DNA of 64,000 nucleotides from Cheiracanthium punctorium (taxonomy: Eukaryota; Arthropoda; Arachnida; Araneae; Cheiracanthiidae), in assembly GCA_038373885.1 (NCBI GenBank), contig JAWZYV010019574.1:186001-250000 (forward strand). The letters are read 5' to 3'. The position numbers and the translations under genes were made by a program. This document shows positions 56,900 through 64,000 of this stretch, one piece after another. A model generated the notes under the pieces. It made no database searches and was not told the origin of the DNA. It was given only the letters and a program-made list of their open reading frames with translations. The first letter of the stretch is position 1; the number at the start of each line of letters is the position of its first letter.

Positions 56900-57250
56900 G
56901 CCTGATGAAGAGTGTAAAACAGTTTTCATAAGAGATTTCAATATAGATATCAATTCCAAAGAAGTGTTTTATAGAACAAAAACAAATATGGTACAATTAT
57001 GGATTATGATACAGTTTCCAAACACTATTTATTAAAGTGAAGTGCTTGGATATGCTTGGCGAAAATTGTGAAACAGTTTTAGTAAGGTGAATTAAATATA
57101 AATTTTGATTCTGAAGAAGTGTTTTATGGAACACGGAAGGAAAATACGGCTCACTCATGAATAATGTTACGCTTTCCAACTTAATGGAATAAAGAAGAAA
57201 AATAGGAACGGACGATGGATTATGATACGCTTTTAATCTCGTATGCGTAT
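56900..57250 (+). repeat. Repeated endonuclease-like relics
   Basis: Two tandem relics read RDFNIDINSKEVFYRTKTN and (with frame changes) IN-NFDSEEVFYGTRKENTA. They match three segments inside the Helitron at 21084-23031, so these 180-bp units are a repeat family. Confidence 0.55.
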
Positions 57251-57624
57251 GCACTTTAATGCGTATTTAAACTGTCTCGAGCGAAATTAATGAAAAGCGA
57301 AAAGTTCGCAATCTGCAAATAGCGTTTTTCAATTTGCAAAAAGTCCCTTAAAATCACGCCAAAAAGAATTCGCAATATCTCCGGAAATAACCGTAGAAAA
57401 TTAGTGAAAATTTATATTTAGGGTAAGATGAAAGTTTTCTTTTGTTTAATAAAGTCAAAATTGAGTGTTGAGATTGAGAAAAGCGAAGTTGATGCAGAAT
57501 TAAATATGAAGACGGTCCCTTATGCAAATGAAAGTAATAGCAAATTAAAGTATGCAAATTAAAGTATTTCGGACATTCCGGTGGGGACGATCTCCGGCAT
57601 CACCCCGTCAATTCGCACCCTGGC

Positions 57625-58145
57625 CAGGGTGTCACAATTCCCTCCCGGGCTTGGAAGGCTTATAAAAAAATATATTACCAATACACCAACAAAGTTGACT
57701 GTATTGGATAAAGAAATGCTATAAGTTTTGTTTCATAAATGTTCAATATGTGAACTTTTCGTGATGAGGTAGATATCAAGTCTAAAATCAGATTCTTCCA
57801 TCCCCCACTACTAGCTTTAGCATGTCACGATCAACAGTAGCAAATGCGATTGGGATCTTTTGGCCTAAATCTTGTAAATCACGTGGCATGGGGGTACGAA
57901 CACACGGTCTTTTATGTAACCCCATAAAAGAAAATATCGTGGAATTAGGTCCGAAGAGCGAGGTGGCCACGGAAGAAGGTGATTGTCGTCGTTAGAGCCT
58001 CGACCAATCCAACGACGAAGAAGGTCGTTATTTGTGAAACAAAACTTGTAATGTTTCTTTCTCCAGTAAATTCAACTTTCTTGTTGTATTGGTAATACAT
58101 TTTTTATAAGGCTTCCAACCCGGGAGGGCATTGTGACTCACCCTG
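57625..58145 (-). mobile_element. mariner-like element, decayed, long inverted ends
   Basis: Inverted ends of about 75 bp: CAGGGTGTCACAATTCCCTC and, from the right, CAGGGTGAGTCACAATGCCC. They continue with CCCGGG-TTGGAAG-CTTATAAAAAA and TTACCAATACA-CAA-AAAGTTGA. The centre holds the C-terminal end of a transposase on the minus strand. Confidence 0.75.
57788..58045 (-). pseudogene. mariner-like transposase, C-terminal relic
   Basis: Minus-strand frames give LLRRWIGRGSNDD, then WPPRSSDLIPRYFLLWGYIK and DRVFVPP. After a frame change comes MPRDLQDLGQKIPIAFATVD, then RDMLKL. This is the standard mariner C-terminus (RWIGRG, WPPRSPDLTP, LWGY-KD-VY, DL--L--RI--A---I--DML). The third catalytic Asp (in SSDL) is present, but frames are broken and the N-terminal two thirds are lost. 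Confidence 0.8.
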
Positions 58146-58199
58146 TTATACCCTAAGTTCATCCTAATTTATAATTGATATATTCTGCGTGGTTTGTCT

Positions 58200-58348
58200 T
58201 GAGTGCTGGATTTCAAAAAACGCGCAAGACTTCCTTACGTGTGTGTGATAAGGGAAATGAAGACTATACATTTTGTATGGCAAAAAATTTCTCATTGGGG
58301 TGGGGGGATTGTCACCCCCCAATCCCCCCCCTCTTGGCTACGCCACTG
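58200..58348. repeat. hAT MITE fragment, GCGTAGCCA family
   Basis: It shares GTGTGTGATAAGGG, ATTTTGTATGGCAAA and right end CTTGGCTACGCCACTG with 23385-23560. The left end is lost. Confidence 0.65.
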
Positions 58349-58471
58349 CTTCCGAATACGACGTGAATCAATATCTTTTTTTTTATACCTTCTGAAATGC
58401 ATTACGTGCGAGCTAAATTAATATTTTAAAACTAAAAAGTCAAATTTTGGAGGGAATAGCAAAACAGCACT

Positions 58472-58472
58472 T

Positions 58473-58504
<32 letters not shown>
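58472..58504. repeat. poly(T) run
   Basis: About 33 T residues. Confidence 0.9.
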
Positions 58505-58830
58505 CCATTATGGCTCCACCAGCAATTTGTCTGGCATAAAAATCACAAAAATCACGCGGATTTTTATTTTCAATCATTTTGAAAGAGCAATTTTAAAACA
58601 ATGAATAATGTGCTGCCATCTAGTGTAACACAGATAACTTTAAAATTAATTTTCCTTCTTTCTTCGAAGGAAGTAGGATGAATTTATTACTTTTGTGGTT
58701 TTATTAGACTTTCCTAATTCAAAATCTACGAAAATTTGTAAAAATTACGTACTTGTTAAAGGTGATGGATAAACATGATCACTTCTATGTACATAGATTA
58801 CCCAATAATTTAAAAAGAAAAAGAAATCTA

Positions 58831-58860
58831 AGGTAAAAGCACCAGTAATTGACCATTTAC
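58831..58860 (+). repeat. End of the CACCAGTAATTG repeat family
   Basis: AAGGTAAAAGCACCAGTAATTGA matches the left end at 46019-46040 (GGGTAGGTGCACCAGTAATT). Confidence 0.5.
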
Positions 58861-59271
58861 TATAAAAAATAAAATGAACTCATAAATTCACCCTAGAAAA
58901 AACTGAGATATATTTTTGCATTAATTATTGTTGATTTGATTTAAAATTAAATATTGTTCATTAAATTAAAATGCTGCTTGTTTCAACATTATTTTAATTC
59001 TTCTGTATTTTCGATCATATCTGATTTTGCTCTCTATGATTTTTTTCCTTTTAAAGGCTTTCTCGGGTTGAAAATAAAGCTAAAAAATCTAATTTATACA
59101 TAAAATGAGGGTCAATTTTTACTGTTGTGGCATCGGAAGCTTCAACAAAGAATGCTAAAAGAAAAATATTTATTCTTAAGAAAGACGGGAAAAGATTGAA
59201 CTTAGGATGTTGAGGCACAAGGGAGCCGGCAGGATCATTTCCAGGGGGTGCACCCAAGATATATATATGCA

Positions 59272-59340
59272 TATACAGGGTGTAACTAAATTCATAGGGC
59301 AAACTTTAAGAATAAAATGCATATAAAGAAGCATTTTTTC
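59272..59340 (+). repeat. mariner-type end fragment
   Basis: TACAGGGTGTAACTAAATTC resembles a mariner-type terminus; no matching right end was found. A similar isolated end, TACAGGGTGTCCCAAAAAGG, is at 47137. Confidence 0.4.
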
Positions 59341-59372
59341 TATAGCAGATTAGCAGTATGGGGTTAGAAGTA

Positions 59373-59985
59373 CACGGTATAACAATGCTGTTTAAGAATG
59401 TGTGTCAATAATATACTTTGAAACAGTGGATAAAATCTTTATTTAAAATGACTTTCAACAAAGGAACGTGATTGTTGGAAATATGGCGAAAATAATGCAA
59501 AAATGCACGGTATAACAATGGTCTTCAAGAATGTGTGTCAATAATATACTTTGAAAGAGTGGATAAAATCTTCATTTAAAATGACTTTCAACAAAGGAAC
59601 GTGACTGTTGGAAATAAGGCAAAAATAATAGTATAACGATGCTGTTTAAGAGTGTGTGTCAATAATATACTTTGAAACAGTGGACTAAACCTTTATTTAA
59701 TATGACTTTCAACAGATGGACGTAATGGTTGGAAATAATGCAAAAGTAAACGGTATGACAATGCTGTTTAAGAAAATGTGTCAATAATGCACTTAGAATC
59801 TAATGGTTATATTATAAATGGCTTTGGAGAAATGGGACATTATTGTTAGAAATAACGCAAAAATATGCGGTATAACAATGCTTTTTAAGAATCCATCAAT
59901 AATATCCTTTGAAACTATGGGCTAAACTTTTAAAGAATAACATTAAACAAATGAAAGTAATGGTTTGAGATATATAAAAGCATGG
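59373..59985 (+). repeat. Minisatellite, five units of 117-133 bp
   Basis: Units start with CGGTATAACAATGCTGTTTA at about 59373, 59506, 59629, 59750 and 59867, and include GTGTCAATAATATACTTTGA and ATGACTTTCAACAAAGGA. Confidence 0.85.
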
Positions 59986-59999
59986 ATTAGAACATTTAT

Positions 60000-61165
60000 A
60001 CATTGGATTAATTTATAGAATACCTTTTATGCATTAGCGTAAACAGTTCTTCTGCAGGGACACTCAAAACAATTCTAATTACGCTCTCTGTAACTACTGA
60101 ACTGAATGTGTAATGTTTTTTCACTGATAGAGAGCTATGCTACTCCTGAGTAAAATGTGCTACCTTTCATACATATATCACAATTTTACAAGGGCTCTCA
60201 TAAGATATGCATAAAATTGACATATCTATAACTATTGACCCGATTCTAAAAAAAATTCTGAGATAGAAAAATCAGCACTATTCCTGAGTATTATAAGCTA
60301 AAATTCATGCATATAGCATAAATAATTATTTAAGAGGAAGTGTCAAAATAATAGAAATGCAATATCCTCTAAGGGTATGGATGCAACTACTGAACCACAC
60401 AATTCACAATTTTTTTTTACCAATCAAAAGCTACACTATTCCTGTATATTATACACTGTCTTTTATGCAGGTATATATATAGATATATATACATAATTCT
60501 TTTTCAGAGACACACATAAGAATTACAATACGCTCTGTGGGCATCTGTGTAACTACAGAGCTGATTCTTAAACTTCTTTCACTAATATAAAAATACAACA
60601 TTCTTTAGTATTATAGGCTGCCTTTCATGCATGCAGCGTAAACAATTCTTTAACAGGGACACTCAAAATAATTATGATACATTTACACTCTATGTCTATC
60701 TCTGTAACTATGGAACCGATTCTAAATCTTTTCTCACTGATAGAAAGCCACAGAGTATCTCAGACGGCCTTTTTATGAATATATCACAAATAAAGGACAC
60801 GCAAGTATTACATTATGCTCTGTGGGTATCTCTGTAACTAGAGAACCGAATCGAAAACTTTATTCAATAATAGAAAGCTTCTATTCCTGAGCATTAAAGG
60901 CTAAGTTTTATGGATATAGTTTAGATAGTTTCTTTATAGGGACACACAAAATAATTCTAATACATTAAGCAGTATGGGTATTTCTTTAACTTCTGAACTG
61001 ATTCTAAAACTTTTTTCACTGTTGGAAAGCAGCACTATTCCTGGGTATTATGGCTACCTTTCATGAATACATCACAAATAGTTCTTTTACAGGGATACTC
61101 ATACGAATTTTATTACGATCTCTGGAACTAATGAACCGATTCTGAAACTTTTTTCACTGATGGAA
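60000..61165 (+). repeat. Tandem array, about 150-165 bp units, forward orientation
   Basis: About seven units share AGTTCTTTTACAGGGACACTC, ACGCTCTGTGGGTATCTCTGT, AACCGATTCTAAAACTTTTT and GAAAGCTACACTATTCCTGA. Ends in a hAT-like GGGGGGCTGAGCCGCCC block at 61200-61262. Confidence 0.8.
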
Positions 61166-61617
61166 AAAAAGTATTCCTGGTGCCTGTTAATTGCTCTAGG
61201 GGGGCTTAGGTTTTTCCAGGGGGGGCTGAGCCGCCCATAGCGCCCCCAGCGCTACGGCCCTGAATTTCGGGGTTCCCCATTGGTTAATATAGGGTTTTCT
61301 AAATCTCGAGAAATACTGATTCTAGGGCTTAGTTGACCACACTTTTGGAGACTTATTTTTGGCACCAAATTTGGCGACATTTTGGATATTTAGCGGGATT
61401 TTTCCAATGGGTAAAAGTGTGTTTAAAAGAATATAAAGTTTGTTTTCTTGCATCAATATTACGTAATAGCCTAGCGATTCAACTGCATTCCTATGACGTA
61501 CTCAAAATTGGAGCTTTATCGGGATCCTTCGAGAAATTTCTCCTAGCTTCTGCGATACCTAGAAAAGGACAGCACATTGTCCCAGTTGATTTTCAGTTTG
61601 CTTCTGTCTGCTGATGA

Positions 61618-62325
61618 GAGTATTTTTAGAATCGGTTCAGTTTACTGAAATGCCCGTCGAGAGTAGTGTATTAGAATTATTGTGAGTGTGCCCGTAAAAG
61701 AACTATTTGTGCTATATGCATGAAAGCTAGCCTATAATACACAGGAATAGTGTAGCTTTCTATCAGGAATAGTATTGTGTGAAAAAATAAATTAGAATCG
61801 ATTCAGTAGTTAGACATACAAACAGATCGCAATGTAATTCATATGAGTGTCCTTGTAAAGGAACTGTTTGTGATATGTGCATCAATTTTAGTTCATGTTA
61901 CTCAGGAATAGTGTAGCTTTTAAGTTTTTACAGTATCTATCCCTATGTATAAAAATCAGGCCCGGACTGGCCAGGTCGGCTGGTCGGCGATCGCAATGAG
62001 GGCCCCCGGCCCCAAGGGGTCCCCGGTGAGGCATTCAAAAGTGGATACACAACTTCATAATAAGATTAATTTGATTATTCATTTTCCAGCAATCTTGTGC
62101 TGTGCAGTGACGCAGCGGAGGATCCCAGAAACCCCGCGACGCAAGGGGCCCCCGAAAAGTCAGGGCTCCCCAAATCTCAAAAATAGTTAAATGTGAGTTA
62201 GTGCAGCTTTCTATCGCTAAAAATACTTTTAGAATCGGCTTAGCAGTTACAGAGATACCCGTAGAGCGTAACTCAATTCTACGAGTGTCCGTGTTAAATA
62301 ACTATTTTTGTTATATACAAGCGGA
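61618..62325 (-). repeat. Same array family in inverted orientation
   Basis: Minus-strand reading gives the same units as 60000-61165: TCAGGAATAGTGTAGCTTT, AGAATCGGTTCAGT and AGTGTCC-TGTAAA-GAACT in plus orientation. About four units, separated from the forward array by 450 bp. Confidence 0.75.
61957..62185. mobile_element. hAT-type element inside the inverted array
   Basis: The left end CAGGCCCGGACTGGCC is a widespread hAT terminus. GC-rich ends (AAGGGGCCCCCGAAAAGTC near 62140) bound a short AT-rich centre. The right end is degenerate, so limits are approximate. Confidence 0.5.
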
Positions 62326-62548
62326 CAAGGCCCCTTGTAAGGTTCCTCTTGGCATCACGCTGACAGCCTTGTGAGGACTCCTCCGACCGCCGTGTTCAAG
62401 ATAGTAAACGAACTTGGTGCGTTCTTGAGTGGGAACTGTTTGCGAACCATCAGCCCGAATGAATTCGCTGTTGCGATTGAACTGAAGAGAATAAACTTCT
62501 GTTGTCTCCCTACAAAAACTGAGTTGGACACGAGGAGTGCGCGGTAGA

Positions 62549-62645
62549 GATGGGCGATTCGACTCATTTTACTGATTCGAATCTCGACTCACTCACTACT
62601 TCGATGATTCGAATCAGTGATTCGAATCTTGAATCAATAAAACAA
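62549..62645. repeat. GATTCGAATC-rich element end
   Basis: TAGAGATGGGCGATTCGAC, a hAT-like start, is followed by five GATTCGAATC or GATTCGA words in about 90 bases. Confidence 0.5.
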
Positions 62646-62772
62646 CTAAAGAAATTTTCCCTCTCTCTGCGCCGAAAGCCGTACTATTTAAACACCCTTC
62701 ACCCATTCATCGGGTTTCTTCTCCGCTGAGTTCTCGGGCAGTAAGCATCTCTCTCTCCTTGCTCCAGTAAAA

Positions 62773-63292
62773 CTAGTGTTTAAACTGCCCGAAATGAAAA
62801 TACAGGGGAGCTTCGTATGACCCCCTGGGCCTGTAAGATTAAAAGGTTAAGTTTGGTGTCAAAGTATTCGAAATTTTATGTATCGATGGGGGTTACGTCT
62901 AGGGGGGGTCGAGAATCAATAAAAACGCGCTCCGATGGATAGTTTCCGAGATATACGTTAATTAATTATGGTAATTAGACTAATTAACCATGATTGAGGC
63001 TTAAAAGGACTGCAAACATGTAGAAATTGGCTCTGGGATGGTTTCCAGACTTTGGAGATGCCGCCGGAGGAGGCTAGTGTTTAAAATGCCCAAATTGAAA
63101 ATATAGGGGAGCTTCGTATGACCCCCTGGGCCTGTAAGATTAAAAGGTTAAGTTTGGTGTCAAAGCATTCGAAATTTTAAGTATCGGTGGGGTGTTGAGT
63201 CTAGGGGGGGTCGAGAATCAATAAAAACGCGCTCCAGTGGATAGGTTCCGAGATATACGTTAATTAATTATGGTAATTAGACTAATAAACCA
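62773..63292 (+). repeat. Direct duplication, 219-bp copies with 301-bp period
   Basis: CTAGTGTTTAAACTGCCCG, GGGGAGCTTCGTATGACCCC and ACGTTAATTAATTATGG recur at 62773-62991 and 63074-63292 with few differences. Confidence 0.9.
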
Positions 63293-63397
63293 TGGAGCTG
63301 TTTTTTCCGCGATCCGGCATCGTCATCAACGGAGAGAAAGCAGTAGCAAAAGCATCACAAGCTGGTATTGATCTCAGGATTTTCTTATCGCCGGCCT

Positions 63398-63566
63398 CAG
63401 AGGCGTAGCCAAGGGGGGGGGGTTAGGGGGGTCATAACCCCCCATGAGGAATTTTTTGCCATACAAAATGTATATTCTTCACTACATTATCATACACACG
63501 TATACATATATATGAGTTGCAGTAGTCATAACCCCCCCCCATGAAAAATTTCTGGCTACGCCCCTG
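63398..63566. mobile_element. hAT MITE with exact 8-bp duplication, GCGTAGCCA family
   Basis: A 169-bp element flanked by GCCGGCCT at 63390-63397 and 63567-63574. Ends are CAGAGGCGTAGCCAAG and, from the right, CAGGGGCGTAGCCAGA. The best copy of this family in the window. Confidence 0.9.
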
Positions 63567-63689
63567 GCCGGCCTGTATTTTTGACCTTTATCGAATTCGA
63601 GATTTCACTGAAATGAAAATGGGAATATCGGATATTTGATGTTGAAATAAAACCGATATGTCGATATTTATCGATTTTTGGCCCAGTCC

Positions 63690-63810
63690 TACTGAGGGGC
63701 TGCTGCCCCCCCCCAAAAAAAATGAGACCCTTTACTTAGCTTACAATTGAACTTTATCTTTAAATTTGATACCCAGCCCACCCCGAAATAAAATCCTGGC
63801 TACGCCACTG
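63690..63810. repeat. hAT MITE end fragment
   Basis: Right end TCCTGGCTACGCCACTG with an upstream C-run (CTGCCCCCCCCC). Confidence 0.45.
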
Positions 63811-64000
63811 TCAATAACACTAACTACTCCACTGCTTATTTAGACCCTATTTTGTATTTCTCTGAATTACGAAAGAAAATAAAATAATTCCCCTTAAACG
63901 ACAAACAAGGTAAAAAAAATATCTTAAACGAAATCTGCAGCAATAAAGCGAAATGTTATTTTGCTTACTACAAAGTCCTTTTGTGAGAGCGCTTAATACC

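Noticed and set aside
61333..61614. 93-codon ORF between the two opposed arrays
   Set aside because: No recognisable domain or signal; kept only as the array centre.

Overview
This 64 kb window is AT-rich eukaryotic nuclear DNA, almost entirely built from transposable elements. The mix points to an arthropod and most likely a spider: Helitrons with TC...CTAG ends, mariner, Tc1, hAT and piggyBac elements, BEL/Pao fragments, an I-like non-LTR retrotransposon with a terminal RNase H, and tRNA-derived SINEs. The spider assignment is inference; no host marker gene settles it. There is no operon, rRNA gene, CRISPR array or intact tRNA gene. No complete host gene is visible. The best host-coding candidate is a coiled-coil exon on the minus strand at 49430-49735, followed by a good splice donor. 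Two weaker candidates are a signal-peptide, cysteine-rich ORF (54301-54585, minus) and a one-helix membrane ORF (37577-37783, minus).

Layout. 0-4.1 kb: mariner relic, SINE, a Helitron carrying a 155-bp satellite array (976-2603), and the 5' part of a coding Helitron (2722-4122). 4.5-6.4 kb: GC-rich minisatellites and a composite repeat holding a tRNA-like module, with its second copy at 18.2-19.0 kb. 6.4-16 kb: mostly gene-free AT-rich DNA with MITEs and a BEL/Pao fragment. 16.2-27 kb: hAT MITEs, a foldback element and a Helitron (21084-23031) with the C-terminal end of a Pif1-type helicase. 27416-31526: a near-complete I-like non-LTR retrotransposon with a 12-bp target-site duplication. 33.8-38.7 kb: a 640-bp foldback, a rearranged BEL/Pao fragment, a hAT element interrupted by a SINE, and a hAT MITE. 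38.9-45.8 kb: two minus-strand Helitrons, the first with nested hAT and mariner insertions. 46.0-49.0 kb: a TIR element containing a long hairpin and an inverted copy of the satellite family seen at 1-2.4 kb. 49.4-49.7 kb: the coiled-coil exon. 51.5-58.4 kb: hAT, mariner, piggyBac with nested Tc1, SINEs, a perfect hairpin and endonuclease-like relics. 59.3-64 kb: minisatellites, two arrays in opposite orientation, a 301-bp duplication and a hAT MITE with a perfect 8-bp duplication.

The value of the window is its record of transposition. Several insertions are dated relative to each other by nesting, and many have exact target-site duplications: ATTTAAGC, CTCTAGAG, GCCGGCCT, TTAA twice, ATAACTCGTTAA, and Helitron A/T junctions. 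Nearly all coding sequence is decayed. Family names come from protein motifs and termini read by eye; no database search was run.
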